The notes under the pieces were generated by a model. That model did no database searches. It was given only the letters and a program-made list of their open reading frames with translations, and was not told the origin of the DNA. Below are positions 37,001-46,030 of a stretch of DNA of 64,000 nucleotides, piece by piece. The stretch's first letter is position 1. Every line of letters starts with the position of its first letter. Source of the DNA: Bryobacter sp. (lineage in GTDB: Bacteria > Acidobacteriota > Terriglobia > Bryobacterales > Bryobacteraceae); the NCBI GenBank assembly GCA_022843625.1, contig JALHNH010000001.1:62001-126000 (forward strand), given 5' to 3'. The position numbers were made by a program, and so were the translations under genes.

Positions 37001-37238
37001 TAAATCCCGGTGAGAGCACTAGCGTCCCACGCCCATCGATCTTCTTTGTGGCAGGTGTCGATGCCAACATCCCACGTGGTGAGATCCGGGCGATCCTGTC
37101 CCTGCTCACTGCCAGATCGCCGTAGTACCAGGGCGCACCCGACCCATCAACGATTCTTGCGTTGGTAATAATCAAGTCCAGTTGCGGGGACTGTGCACCC
37201 AGCACTGCAACTAAAAGAAAGAGGAAGGAACTCCGCAT
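34005..37238 (-). CDS. Duplicated N-acyl-D-amino-acid deacylase-like amidohydrolase
   Basis: 1077 residues, about twice the family length. After a signal peptide (MRSSFLFLLVAVLGAQS) two full amidohydrolase units follow, about 20-553 and 554-1077, sharing PGFIDIQSHSR, GITxEIMGEG, FGLASALIYPPGSY and a HTGAxPG end. In each unit the usual HxH becomes QSH (Gln83/His85 and Gln616/His618) and the bridging cysteine position holds Glu112 (GEG). His232, His262 and Asp425, and their second-unit equivalents (His764, His794, Asp950), are kept. Probably periplasmic. Both units may be active with one metal. The 16-bp hairpin at 37245 precedes it. Confidence 0.87.
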   Translation of the reverse strand: MRSSFLFLLVAVLGAQSPQLDLIITNARIVDGSGAPWYYGDLAVSRDRIARISPRGMLASTPATKKIDGRGTLVLSPGFIDIQSHSRESLLNGDGRVISKVSQGITTEIMGEGTSNAPASAKSETEADRQFIGPHGFARWLEAMKKHGSSVNFGSYVGQGTIRAFAKGMAAGKATPAELESMKAAMKESMEDGAFGLASALIYPPGSYSDTEEIVEVAKVMAPFGGTYITHMRSEADDIFPALEEAIRIGKEAKVPVELYHLKVAGRKNWPKSTEFLATINNARAQGVDLQANMYPYTAGSTGLTSCLPPWAAENGKLYENIANPTIREKMRAEMLSDRTNWENLCGAGTPEGVLVLGLLKPENKIYAGKYLSEISAMKKKPWTETVFELLESERQRIGTVYFMMSDENVEAKMKQPWMKFGTDAGAADPDKATSLVHPRSYGTATQILGHYVRERKVITLEDAVRKMSSATALRLGIMDRGLLKPGLKADMVLFDAATVGSPATYTQPHQVSTGIHSVFVNGAVVWQDGKHTGAMPGEIVRGPGYGKYATTAYDLIYRNAKIIDGTGAGWYSGDLAVRDGKIAAITPAGLLRAAAAKQSFDLKGQALTPGFIDIQSHSRDALTNGDGRLISKITQGITSEIMGEGWSNAPANEKTGDQADKNFTGPHSFDRWLKAMLARGSSANFGSFAGAGTIRAFGKGFAMGDATAAELNVMRGALKESMQDGAFGLASALIYPPGSYATTPELTELAKTISGFGGTYISHIRSEADKLLEALNEAASIGKNGSVPVEVYHLKAVGRNNWKLLDPALQLIQKARVDGIDIQANMYPYVASGTALTALLPDWAAADGKLFANLDNPETRTRIIADMLKDNKGRDADLVQPIGLRKPENKKYIGQRLNKIAEQMGQPWPEAAIALLRSERHGISTIYYIINETNIEKQLKMPWIKISTDAGGTNPATSNGPTHPRTYGTYPRVLGLYARELKTIPLEDAVFKMTAAVATRLSLHNRGILRPGMAADLVIFDPATIRDQANFENPHQLSTGIKQVVVNGVVVVNEGVHTGAKPGVILRGPGYQQPGN

Positions 37239-37244
37239 AGGGAA

Positions 37245-37286
37245 GAGTGTAGCGAAAGAAACGGTATTGGTTCTTTCGCTACGCTC
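37245..37286. terminator. Long inverted repeat between two minus-strand genes, possible terminator
   Basis: Arms 37245-37260 and 37271-37286 pair over 16 bp with one G-T pair and a 10-nt loop. It lies between the small exported protein gene (stop at 37306) and the start of the deacylase (37238). The tail on the minus strand (TCTTCCCT) is only weakly T-rich. It may end the upstream transcript or fold in the deacylase leader. Confidence 0.5.
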
Positions 37287-37305
37287 CTCAAGACCAAAAA
37301 GCGAT

Positions 37306-37617
37306 TTACGGCTTTTGCGTCTGAGCGTCGTTCTTTTGCTTCCTGATGCGACGGCTCATTTTGTTCTGATCCTGATGCAGGTCTTTGCGTTCTTCAGCCG
37401 TCACAACGCCATCGGCCTTTGCCTCACGCTTTTCTTTCTGCAGCTCTCTCTGCTGCTTTTCAAGCCGTACCGTTTCTCTCTTGTTGAGGCTACCGTCGGC
37501 TACTCCGCCAGCAATGCGCTTCTGTTGATTGGCCTGACGCTTGGTCACTCTCGGGGTTGCTTCTTGCGCCAACAGGGCCCCGGCCAAGGTAATTGTGATT
37601 AAGAGGATTGACTTCAT
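37306..37617 (-). CDS. Small exported charged protein of unknown function
   Basis: 103 residues. A signal peptide (MKSILLITITLAGALLAQ) is followed by a highly charged, helical region with repeated heptad-like patterns of Arg, Lys, Gln and Glu (TKRQANQQKRIAGGVADGS, LEKQQRELQKEKREAKADG). A D-G-x-V-T-x-x-E pattern recurs (GVADGSLNKRE, AKADGVVTAEE), resembling EF-hand-like or spacer repeats seen in small periplasmic proteins of Acidobacteria. No family name is assigned. Single gene, with a hairpin downstream. Confidence 0.65.
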   Translation of the reverse strand: MKSILLITITLAGALLAQEATPRVTKRQANQQKRIAGGVADGSLNKRETVRLEKQQRELQKEKREAKADGVVTAEERKDLHQDQNKMSRRIRKQKNDAQTQKP

Positions 37618-37755
37618 GTCAGATAGAACACAGTTTCTTTTTGAATGTCGCGGTCTTTTTACTGCACATAGAAAAGTACAAGCGCGCTTGGGTAGCCGGC
37701 GCCGCTGGTCAGAACCAGTAAGGTGAAGCTGGAAGGAATCGAAGCTTTTTGCCCA

Positions 37756-39117
37756 CTATCTTAATGTGGGAATCATTGGCAACCCATAGCGCGGTCGCAG
37801 AGTCAGCAGTGGCTGAGGCTCTATCCTGGCTTCTGGCGCTAGCTCAAGCCGCCATTTTTGACATATCGTGGCAAGGCACAGTACTCCTTCTAGCCAGGCA
37901 AACCGCTCTCCAATACACAGCCTCGATCCAGCTCCAAAGGGAAGAAACGAATATCTGTCTTTTGGCTCATTCCGCCCCGGCACAAAACGATCTGCATCTT
38001 CGAAAAGTTCCCGACGCCGGTGCAGCACAGCCATCGAAACCAAAACGATCGCCCCACGCCGCAATTGAATCAACGGCGTATCGATCGGCTTTAACGCTCT
38101 CCGGCCCAGGATCCAGACCGGTGGGTATAGTCGCAAAGATTCCCGAAAAACAGCCAAGGTGTGCGGTAGCCTGGCCGCGTCATTCATGTTGGCCGGTCTG
38201 CCCTGAAGTACATCGTCAATTTCTTCTTCCATCCGTTTTCGCTCTTGCGGATGTTGCGACAGCAGATAGAGCGTCCAGGCCAGGGCATTGGCGGTAGTGT
38301 CGTGTCCCGCCACAAAAATGGTCATCAATTCGTCTCGCAGTTGCAGATCGGGCATCCCGCTCCCGCTATCCGGGTCTCGGGCGTTCATGAGCATCGAAAG
38401 AAGGTCTGCGTGCTCGCTTGTGGACTTCCTGCGCTCGGCGATGAATCCATAGATGATCTCATCCAATTCCTTCAGTGCCTTCCGATAGCGAGTTCTCAAA
38501 GGAGAAGGAATGCTAAGCAACAGATTTCCCCAAGGCGTGACCAGGTGGTTCAGTGTTCGAACCACTTCATCCAGGGCAGTTCCAATTTGCTCGGCCTGCG
38601 AATCCGTTTGTTGGGAAAAGAGAGTTCGAGAGACGATGTCCAGCGCCAGATTTCCCATGTCGTGGGCCGCATTGAAGTTTTCACCATCCTTCCATCGATG
38701 AGTCAATCTCGTGGTTGCTGCCACCATTTCGTCGGCATAGGCAGAGAGACGATCCCTATGAAAAGCGGGCTGAGCTAAGCGGCGCTGCTTTAGATGAAGG
38801 GGTTCTTCGCTGGTAAGCAAGCCTTCGCCAAAGAGACCCCGAGTGCGGCTGATCCTCGGAAACTTTTCAAAACTCGAAGGATGGTGAATCAACAGCTCTT
38901 CGATAATCGCCGGATCGTTGAGCAGCACGAACTCACGATCGCCGAATTGAATGCGCGCAACAGGCCCTTGCGCATCTGCTGCGGCACGGAAAAACGCTAT
39001 CGGATCAGACAAAAGCTGAAAGGGATTCGGGAGGCCCAAATCAAAGAGATGATTAGACTTATCAAAAGACTCAATTTGAGTCTTTTCTCCAGAAGTGTTA
39101 ACCTTTTCGTAATCCAA
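37756..39117 (-). CDS. Cytochrome P450
   Basis: 453 residues, normal length. The haem-binding loop FLPFGAGSRLCIGE gives the ligand Cys401; the I-helix oxygen-activation motif AGHDTT is at 270-275 and the K-helix ExxR is Glu326/Arg329 (FRESLR). No membrane anchor, so a soluble bacterial enzyme of the CYP102/CYP4-like class that inserts oxygen into a hydrophobic substrate, perhaps a fatty acid or terpenoid. No ferredoxin or reductase gene is adjacent. It diverges from the TonB-dependent receptor gene; the 66-bp spacer must hold both promoters. Confidence 0.95.
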   Translation of the reverse strand: MDYEKVNTSGEKTQIESFDKSNHLFDLGLPNPFQLLSDPIAFFRAAADAQGPVARIQFGDREFVLLNDPAIIEELLIHHPSSFEKFPRISRTRGLFGEGLLTSEEPLHLKQRRLAQPAFHRDRLSAYADEMVAATTRLTHRWKDGENFNAAHDMGNLALDIVSRTLFSQQTDSQAEQIGTALDEVVRTLNHLVTPWGNLLLSIPSPLRTRYRKALKELDEIIYGFIAERRKSTSEHADLLSMLMNARDPDSGSGMPDLQLRDELMTIFVAGHDTTANALAWTLYLLSQHPQERKRMEEEIDDVLQGRPANMNDAARLPHTLAVFRESLRLYPPVWILGRRALKPIDTPLIQLRRGAIVLVSMAVLHRRRELFEDADRFVPGRNEPKDRYSFLPFGAGSRLCIGERFAWLEGVLCLATICQKWRLELAPEARIEPQPLLTLRPRYGLPMIPTLR

Positions 39118-39183
39118 GTTCGCTCAAGAGCCCCGTTCTGCTCTGACAAAATCAACAAAATTTACTGTTTCAAGGGGTATTAC

Positions 39184-42100
39184 GTGAAAGCACCTCAAAG
39201 GTCTTCGCTTTTTCTTTCCTTGTTGCTTCTGCTGGCAACAAGTGTTTTTGGACAAACATTCCGCGGTTCTGTCGCCGGTAATGTCGTGGATGCTTCGGGT
39301 GCTGCTGTGCCCGATACCACTGTCAAATTGATCAATGACTCCACTGGCTATGCCCGTGAAGGTGTAACCTCTGCTAGTGGAGACTTCAATTTTCCTGATC
39401 TCCCGCTCGGCTTCTACACCCTCACCTTCAGCAAGTCTGGATTCCAGACAACCAAGGTTGACAAAGTCGAAGTGGCTGTAAGCCGCGTAACCAATCTTCC
39501 CGTCAAGCTGGCCGTTTCCAGCCAGGCCACCACGGTTGAGATCAGCGCCACTGCCGCTACGATCGAAACTACCTCAACCACTTTGGCCAACGTTGTAAAT
39601 CCGCAAATGGTGCAGGAAATGCCCATGAACGGCCGCGACTTCCGCCAGATGCTCAAGATGGCGCCTGGCGTGAATCCGCTCAACAACAGCGTCAACGGCA
39701 TGCGCACCTCTGGCAACAACTACCAGATTGATGGCGCCGACAACAACGATGCATTCCACAATACTTCTGCCGTAAATCAGGGTGGTGTTGCAGGTATCGC
39801 CGGCACATTGCTTCCTGTCGAAGCAATTGACCAGTTCGCCATTGCAACCAATGCCAGCGCCGAACAGGGCCGCAACGGCGGTTCCAATGTGAACCTTGTA
39901 ATCAAGAGTGGCACCAATGAACTGCATGGCAGCGCCTACTACTTCAATCGCCGCGAAGCACTCTCTGTGTTGAGCCCTTTCCAGGCTCCCGGCTCAAAGA
40001 AGCGCGTCGTGCGCAACGATCAGTACGGATTCAGCCTTGGTGGCCCCGTGATCAAGAACAAACTCTTCTTCTTCATGACTGGCGAAGCGCAAAAAGCCAT
40101 CGCGGCCATCAGCCTTCGTGACACCCATCCTTCGACTGCCTTCGTCGAGCAGGGCCGCGCTCTTCTGCGCCGATACAGCATTCCGGAAAGCCCACTAGCC
40201 ACGCGTGTTCTCACCGCATGGCCCAGCCGTTTCAATAATCTTCCTGCTACCCCCAACAACCTCGTTGCCGGCGATCAGAACGATTACGACAGCTACAACG
40301 GCATCGTTAAGGTCGACTACAACATCAACGAAAAACATTCGATTGCAACCCGCTATTACGGTGGCACCGGTAAGCAATCTGCATCTTCTGGCGGCGTCTA
40401 TCAGGAATACTTCCAGGTTGCCCCCAGCCGCATGCACAACGTCAGTGTTGTCGCCAACTCAACTCTTTCTCCCCGCCTGTTCAACAATCTGATCCTCGGT
40501 ACAAACTACTTCCTTCAGGTCTTCAATGACAAGGACACGAGCTTCAATCCGGTCGGTCTTGGTTTTAATACCGGCGTTACCGAAGCTAGCCTGATCGGAA
40601 CACCAACCCTCCGAATCACGAATTTCGCCGGTGCCGGTTACACCCAGCCGCTGGGTCGTATCGACACCACCGGTCACATCACCGATAATCTCAGCTATAC
40701 CGTTGGCCGTCACCAGATGAAGTTCGGTGGCGAATACCGCCGCGCTGTCCTCGATGTCTTCTATGACACCAACAAGCGTGGTAGCTTCACCTGGGATGGT
40801 TCAGCAGGTCCTTGGCGCGGCGATACTTCCGTTCCCGCTCAAGACCGCAGCATGGCCGATTTTCTCGCCATGTTGACCACCTCAAATAATGGTGCTTCCA
40901 TCACCCGTGGTCAGTTGCAACGCGACTACCGCCAGAACAGCATCGACGGTTGGGTACACGACAACTTCCAGGTCAACCGCCGGTTGAACTTGAACTTCGG
41001 CGTACGCTACACCTTCAACGGCATTCTTCACGACGTTGACAAGACCATTACCAACTTTATTCCAGGTCGTGGATTTGTGACTCCCGGTAAGGACATCGAG
41101 CGTCTCTTCCCGAACGACTTCAATAACTTTGCTCCGCGCTTCGGTTTCGCCTACCAGCCTTTCGGCTCTGGCAAGACTGTGGTTCGCGGCAGCTGGGGCT
41201 TGTTCTACGACACTCCTCCTCTTAACTTCATCGTGGCCAACACCAGCCCCGGTAATGGAAGCGCCGCTGGCGTCCATGCCAATCCTGGTGGTCCTGAGCC
41301 TGTCTTCAACATCAACCTGACTGGTGCTCCTACTCAGATCGTTCCTGGCCAGGCCATCTTCGGTACTGCTGCACCCCGTCCTCCCTTTGGTGCTTATGGC
41401 ATCAACCAGGACTTCCGCATGCCTTACGTGCAGAATTACAACCTCAACATCCAGCAGCAGCTTGGCAATGGAACCATCTTCCAGACTGGCTATGTTGCTT
41501 CAACCGGACGTAAGCTCAGCCTTTTGCGAAACATCAACGCTCCGATCCCCGGCACAACGGGCGATCTGCAATCGCGTCGGCCCTTCAACTCCGCCTATCC
41601 CACGATCGCGGCCATCAACATGCTCGAATCGATTGCTAATTCCCAGTACCACTCCTGGCAGTCTTCGATCCGCGTTACCCGCTGGAAAGGTTTGATGGTG
41701 AACGGCAATTACACTTGGAGCCGTCAGATGGACAACGGCACAGACGTTCGCAACGTGCTGCCTGCCAATAGCTACAACCTGCGTCGTGAATACGGTCCTG
41801 GTGCGATCGACCTCGCCCACATCTTCACCGGTTACGTGGCATACGACATGCCGCAATTCACTCAGCGCATGAAGCCGTTGACTCAGGGCTGGCAGTTTGG
41901 CAGCCTCTTCCAGGCCACCACTGGTACTCCGATCGACATCACCGCTGGCGTAAACCGCTCGAACTCTTTCGACAATCGCGACCGCGTAGATGTCATCGGT
42001 TCTCCCACTGTGGGCGTTCAGGATCCCACCATTCCAGGAGGCGCACGCCGCTACTTCAGCGCTGCTAACTTCGCATTGCCTGCAGTTGGCACCTTTGGCA

Positions 42101-42372
42101 ACATCGGGCGTAACGCTCTGCGAGGCCCCGGCTTTAACGCAACCGACTTCTCGATCCTGAAGCGTACTGCCATCACCGAACGCATCAAGACCGAATTCCG
42201 CGTTGAAGTGTTCAACCTCTTCAATCGTGCGAACTTCGCCAATCCTGGTACAAACTTCAACGCCGCAACCAGTTTTGGCCTCATCACCAACACTCGTAAC
42301 GGTTCTGGCGCTCCCGGCCTCGGCCAGGGCGAACCCCGCAACGTTCAGTTGGCTCTCAAGCTTATCTGGTAA
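39184..42372 (+). CDS. Oar-like TonB-dependent outer-membrane receptor with carboxypeptidase-regulatory domain
   Basis: 1062 residues from a GTG at 39184, chosen because AAGGGG lies about 8 nt upstream and a signal peptide follows (KAPQRSSLFLSLLLLLATS); the frame is open from 38794, but that part overlaps the P450 gene. Domains: carboxypeptidase-regulatory Ig fold (about 28-110, GSVAGNVVDASGAAVPDT), a TonB plug (about 130-250, PQMVQEMPMNGRDFRQML) and a beta-barrel to the aromatic end (LALKLIW). Acidobacteria have many such proteins, which import large or glycan-like compounds. A terminator-like hairpin follows at 42403. Neighbours give no substrate hint. Confidence 0.9.
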   Translation: MKAPQRSSLFLSLLLLLATSVFGQTFRGSVAGNVVDASGAAVPDTTVKLINDSTGYAREGVTSASGDFNFPDLPLGFYTLTFSKSGFQTTKVDKVEVAVSRVTNLPVKLAVSSQATTVEISATAATIETTSTTLANVVNPQMVQEMPMNGRDFRQMLKMAPGVNPLNNSVNGMRTSGNNYQIDGADNNDAFHNTSAVNQGGVAGIAGTLLPVEAIDQFAIATNASAEQGRNGGSNVNLVIKSGTNELHGSAYYFNRREALSVLSPFQAPGSKKRVVRNDQYGFSLGGPVIKNKLFFFMTGEAQKAIAAISLRDTHPSTAFVEQGRALLRRYSIPESPLATRVLTAWPSRFNNLPATPNNLVAGDQNDYDSYNGIVKVDYNINEKHSIATRYYGGTGKQSASSGGVYQEYFQVAPSRMHNVSVVANSTLSPRLFNNLILGTNYFLQVFNDKDTSFNPVGLGFNTGVTEASLIGTPTLRITNFAGAGYTQPLGRIDTTGHITDNLSYTVGRHQMKFGGEYRRAVLDVFYDTNKRGSFTWDGSAGPWRGDTSVPAQDRSMADFLAMLTTSNNGASITRGQLQRDYRQNSIDGWVHDNFQVNRRLNLNFGVRYTFNGILHDVDKTITNFIPGRGFVTPGKDIERLFPNDFNNFAPRFGFAYQPFGSGKTVVRGSWGLFYDTPPLNFIVANTSPGNGSAAGVHANPGGPEPVFNINLTGAPTQIVPGQAIFGTAAPRPPFGAYGINQDFRMPYVQNYNLNIQQQLGNGTIFQTGYVASTGRKLSLLRNINAPIPGTTGDLQSRRPFNSAYPTIAAINMLESIANSQYHSWQSSIRVTRWKGLMVNGNYTWSRQMDNGTDVRNVLPANSYNLRREYGPGAIDLAHIFTGYVAYDMPQFTQRMKPLTQGWQFGSLFQATTGTPIDITAGVNRSNSFDNRDRVDVIGSPTVGVQDPTIPGGARRYFSAANFALPAVGTFGNIGRNALRGPGFNATDFSILKRTAITERIKTEFRVEVFNLFNRANFANPGTNFNAATSFGLITNTRNGSGAPGLGQGEPRNVQLALKLIW

Positions 42373-42380
42373 CCAATCGA

Positions 42381-43616
42381 ATGAACCTTACAACTCTAAC
42401 GAGGAGCCTGTCAGCCTTTGCGCTGGCGGGCTCCTTTTGCTTTTCGCAGGCTCAAACCAAGAAGACCTGGACCGATGCTGAAGTCATGAAAATTCACAAG
42501 GAAGCTTACCTTGTCGATCTTCACAACGACGTGCCCATGATCACCGTCACCGGCAAAGACTTCTCACTTCGTGGCGCAGGTCAACACACCGACGCTATCC
42601 GGATGAAGGAAGGCGGCATGGGTGGACAAATGTTTGCCGCATTCGTTCCAACCAACTACGTCGCCACCAACGCCAGTGCCCACCAGGCGCTGCGTCTGAT
42701 CGATTCGATCAAAGAAGACATCTGGAAAAAGAACGCTGCCCAGTTTAATTGGGCTGCCAGCCCCGCTGATATTCTTGCCAACAAAAAGGCCGGCAAAATG
42801 AGCGCCCTGATCGGTATTGAGGGCGGCCATGCCATTGAAGACGACGTGCGCCTCTTGCGACGCTTCTATGAACTCGGCACCCGCTACATGACCCTCACCT
42901 GGGCCAATACCAACAATTGGTGCGATTCCTCCGGCGACATCAACAACCCGAAGGTCAAGCACTGGGGCGGCCTCAACGATCTCGGTAAATCGATCGTTCT
43001 CGAGATGAACCGCATCGGGATGATGGTCGACGTTTCTCACATCTCCGACGGAGCCTTCTGGGCTGTCATCGAAACCAGCAAAGCACCCATCATCGCCAGC
43101 CACTCCAGTTGCCGCATCCTTTGCGACGCTGGACGCAACCTTACTGATGACATGATCAAGGCGCTGGCCAAAAAGGGCGGTATCATGGGCATCAATTTCT
43201 CCTGTGACTTCCTGAGCCAGAAGGCCAAAGACGCCAACCCCATGAACCGTCCAGAAGTTGTAAAGGAACGGGAACGTATCATGGCTGAAGTGAAAGACCA
43301 GCAGGAAGCCATGAAGCAGTTTCGCGCCATGATGGCAAAATACCGCGGTGAAACCCCGCGAGCCACGCTTAAAGATGTCGTCGATCATATCGATCACGTC
43401 GTCAAGCTGGTCGGCGTAGACCATGTTGCCATTGGCAGTGATTTCGATGGCATTGGTTGCACGCCGGAAGGCCTCGATGACACCAGTAAATTTCCCAATC
43501 TGACGCGCGCTTTGCTCGAAAGAGGGTACACTCCTCAGATGATCACCAAGATCTATCACGGGAATTTGATTCGCGTGTTTTCAGAAGTCGAAAAAGTCTC
43601 CGCTTCCATGAGATAA
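42381..43616 (+). CDS. Exported membrane dipeptidase (peptidase M19)
   Basis: 411 residues with a signal peptide ([19 protein letters not shown]). Zinc-site features of the M19/renal-dipeptidase family: HxD at His48/Asp50 (DLHND), bridging Glu147 (IEGGHAIED), His220 (VDVSH) and His241 (ASHSS). It hydrolyses dipeptides, often those with a D-residue at the C-terminal side, in the periplasm. It starts 8 bp after the receptor stop, and the receptor terminator lies inside its leader codons, so expression may be attenuated. Together with the duplicated deacylase it suggests breakdown of D-amino-acid-containing peptides. Confidence 0.92.
   Translation: MNLTTLTRSLSAFALAGSFCFSQAQTKKTWTDAEVMKIHKEAYLVDLHNDVPMITVTGKDFSLRGAGQHTDAIRMKEGGMGGQMFAAFVPTNYVATNASAHQALRLIDSIKEDIWKKNAAQFNWAASPADILANKKAGKMSALIGIEGGHAIEDDVRLLRRFYELGTRYMTLTWANTNNWCDSSGDINNPKVKHWGGLNDLGKSIVLEMNRIGMMVDVSHISDGAFWAVIETSKAPIIASHSSCRILCDAGRNLTDDMIKALAKKGGIMGINFSCDFLSQKAKDANPMNRPEVVKERERIMAEVKDQQEAMKQFRAMMAKYRGETPRATLKDVVDHIDHVVKLVGVDHVAIGSDFDGIGCTPEGLDDTSKFPNLTRALLERGYTPQMITKIYHGNLIRVFSEVEKVSASMR
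42403..42438 (+). terminator. Intrinsic terminator overlapping the dipeptidase leader codons
   Basis: A 13-bp stem (42403-42415 with 42422-42434, two G-T pairs) with a 6-nt loop is followed by TTTT at 42435-42438 and another TTTT 2 nt later. It is a good intrinsic terminator form for the receptor gene, but lies inside codons 8-18 of the dipeptidase, in its signal-peptide region. Confidence 0.6.
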
Positions 43617-43620
43617 AATC

Positions 43621-45072
43621 TTGTCACAACTCAGTTCCCCTTTCGAAAACTATGAACTGGACGGTGCCTTCGATGAGATGTTCGATGCGAATGGCACTGT
43701 ACGGTCGCATTACGCTCCTCTTTTTGACATGCTCCAGGAATCGCCTGCTGCCGAGCTCAAACGAGCCAAGCAGGAAAGTGATCTGATTTTCCTCAATCAG
43801 GGGATCACTTTCACGGTTTATGGCAAAGAAGAAGGCACCGAGCGTATATTTCCTCATGACCTTCTTCCGCGTATTGTCACTCGCAAAGAGTGGGAACACG
43901 TAGAAGCAGGTCTCACCCAGCGAATCACCGCTCTGAACCTTTTTTTGCAGGATATTTACCACGGTGGGCGAATCCTCAACGACGGTGTCGTCCCCCGCGA
44001 ACTCGTCTACACCTGCAAATACTTCCGTCGTCAGATGCGCGGCCTCAAGGTCCCTAAAGGGGTTTATATCGCCGTTACAGGGACTGACCTGATTCGCGAT
44101 CTCGATGGCAACTTCATGGTTCTTGAAGACAACCTGCGTGTTCCCTCTGGAGTCAGCTACATGCTGACCGGCCGCCAGGTGATGAAGCGCATCTTTCCGA
44201 AGGTATTTCGTCAGAGCGGAGTGATGCCGATTGAGGGTTATCCGCAGGCCTTGCTGCAAAGCCTGAACGCCCTTGCGCCAGAAGGCCGCGATGAACCCAC
44301 CATCGTTTTGCTCACTCCCGGAGTCTTTAACAGTGCTTACTTTGAGCACACCTTTCTTGCCCGCCAGATGGGCATTGAACTTGTCGAAGGCCGTGATCTC
44401 GTCGTCCACGACAACATCGTCTACATGCGCACCACCTCTGGCCTTACGCGTGTCGACGTCATCTACCGCCGCATCGACGACGACTTCATCGATCCCCTCG
44501 CCTTCCGCCACGATTCGATCCTCGGGGTACCAGGCCTCTTCAATGCTTATCGCGCCGGCAACGTGACCCTGGCAAATGCCATCGGCACCGGCATCGCCGA
44601 CGACAAGGCTCTTTACGCCTACGTCCCTAAAATCATCAAGTATTACCTGGGTCAGGACGCAATCCTCCCCAACGTCGAAACCTACATCCTTGCCGAGGAA
44701 GGCCCTCGTCAATATGTCCTCGACAATCTCGAAAAGATGGTCGTGAAAGCCGTAGGCGAGAGCGGTGGCTACGGTATGTTGATCGGGCCCCATGCGTCCA
44801 AGGCGGAGATCGAAGAGTTCCGCTTGAAGATCCTGGCCGATCCGCGCAATTATATTGGCCAGCCCACGCTGATGCTCTCTCGAGCTCCATGCTTTGTGGA
44901 GGGAGACTTCGACTCTCGACACGTCGATCTCAGGCCTTACATTTTGTACGGCGACAAGATCACCATTGTGCCGGGCGGTCTCACCCGTGTAGCTCTCCGC
45001 AAGGGCTCGCTGGTCGTCAATAGTTCACAGGGAGGCGGCAGCAAGGACACTTGGGTCGTCGACGAAGCTTAG
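43621..45072 (+). CDS. Circularly permuted ATP-grasp protein (DUF404/DUF407)
   Basis: 483 residues. Family features: [26 protein letters not shown]-like [69 protein letters not shown] and [11 protein letters not shown]. It is thought to be an amide-forming ligase that adds amino acids to a peptide or small molecule. The start is probably TTG at 43621, 4 bp after the dipeptidase stop; no clear RBS is seen. First of three genes (with alpha-E and transglutaminase) whose order is conserved across many bacteria. Role: predicted peptide synthesis or modification; substrate not known. Confidence 0.9.
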   Translation: MSQLSSPFENYELDGAFDEMFDANGTVRSHYAPLFDMLQESPAAELKRAKQESDLIFLNQGITFTVYGKEEGTERIFPHDLLPRIVTRKEWEHVEAGLTQRITALNLFLQDIYHGGRILNDGVVPRELVYTCKYFRRQMRGLKVPKGVYIAVTGTDLIRDLDGNFMVLEDNLRVPSGVSYMLTGRQVMKRIFPKVFRQSGVMPIEGYPQALLQSLNALAPEGRDEPTIVLLTPGVFNSAYFEHTFLARQMGIELVEGRDLVVHDNIVYMRTTSGLTRVDVIYRRIDDDFIDPLAFRHDSILGVPGLFNAYRAGNVTLANAIGTGIADDKALYAYVPKIIKYYLGQDAILPNVETYILAEEGPRQYVLDNLEKMVVKAVGESGGYGMLIGPHASKAEIEEFRLKILADPRNYIGQPTLMLSRAPCFVEGDFDSRHVDLRPYILYGDKITIVPGGLTRVALRKGSLVVNSSQGGGSKDTWVVDEA

Positions 45073-45082
45073 GGGAACCGGT

Positions 45083-46030
45083 ATGTTATCTCGAGTTGCC
45101 GATAGTTTGTACTGGATGGCGCGCTACCTGGAGCGTGCCGAGCACACCACGCGTTTGCTTGATGCCAATATCCAGTTGATGCTCGAACAGAAGCCTCAGG
45201 CGGTAGAGCGCCAGCTTCGCCGTATCAACTTGAGCCTGGGTGAGCCTTTGAAGCTGGATGGCAAGCTCAGCGTGCCGGCTTTGGAACATGCGCTCATCTT
45301 TGATCCTCGCGTCAAGACCTCCATCATCAGCTGTGTCATGAACGCACGTGAGAATGCCCGTCAGGTTCGCGAGCAAATTTCAAGCGAGATGTGGAGCGAA
45401 CTCAACGCCCTCTATCACTTCGTCAAACGATACGACGCCGATGATCTCGAACAGGAGTTGCCGCTAGAATTTCTCAATGAAGTGCGGCGCAATATCAGCC
45501 TCTTCAAGGGCGAAACCGATTCCACGATGTCTCACGGTGAAGAGTGGTGGTTCCTGCAAATTGGCCGTCATATCGAGCGGGCCGCCAACACCGCAACGCT
45601 GCTGAAGGTTCATGCGGCTGAACTCTGCGGCGAAGCCGACATCGAGCACCTCGAACTGCTTGCACTTCTGCGTAGCTGTAATGCCTTTGAAGCTTATCTT
45701 AAGAAAAATACAGCTGAATTTTCAGCCGACAATATCGTCGAGTTTCTCCTTCTCAATCCGCAGCATCCGCATTCGATTCTTTTCAGCGTGAGACGTCTTG
45801 AGGAATCCATTTCGGCTTTGCCTGAAATGTCCTCGCGCGGCGAACGAGGTAAAGTTGAACGCCTCGCCGGCCGCCTCGTCGCCACCCTGCTTTATTCAAG
45901 CGTCGAAGAAATTCTCTCTAGCGGCCTGCACCTTTCCCTCGACAACGTGATCCGCCAATGCGCCCAAATGCATTCGGCAATCCACCAAGCCTATATCGAC
46001 TATCCAATCGAGACTTCACTGAGCGCCTAA
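45083..46030 (+). CDS. Alpha-E domain protein (DUF403)
   Basis: 315 residues, nearly all helical, starting MLSRVADSLYWMARYLERAEHTTRL-like sequence, the family signature, with the conserved glutamate-rich helices (VREQISSEMWSELNALYHF) and WWFLQIGRHIERAANTATLL. The function is unknown; it always travels with the ATP-grasp and transglutaminase genes, and is probably a scaffold or partner of the ligase. It starts 10 bp after the ATP-grasp stop and its stop overlaps the transglutaminase start (TAATG). Cytoplasmic, no leader. Confidence 0.9.
   Translation: MLSRVADSLYWMARYLERAEHTTRLLDANIQLMLEQKPQAVERQLRRINLSLGEPLKLDGKLSVPALEHALIFDPRVKTSIISCVMNARENARQVREQISSEMWSELNALYHFVKRYDADDLEQELPLEFLNEVRRNISLFKGETDSTMSHGEEWWFLQIGRHIERAANTATLLKVHAAELCGEADIEHLELLALLRSCNAFEAYLKKNTAEFSADNIVEFLLLNPQHPHSILFSVRRLEESISALPEMSSRGERGKVERLAGRLVATLLYSSVEEILSSGLHLSLDNVIRQCAQMHSAIHQAYIDYPIETSLSA

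Noticed and set aside
38794..39183. N-terminal extension of the TonB receptor frame
   Set aside because: It overlaps the start of the P450 gene and has no receptor-like sequence; a GTG with a good RBS and signal peptide exists at 39184.
43624..44922. Minus-strand open frame of 432 codons
   Set aside because: Antisense to the ATP-grasp gene, with no recognisable domain; the sense gene is well supported.
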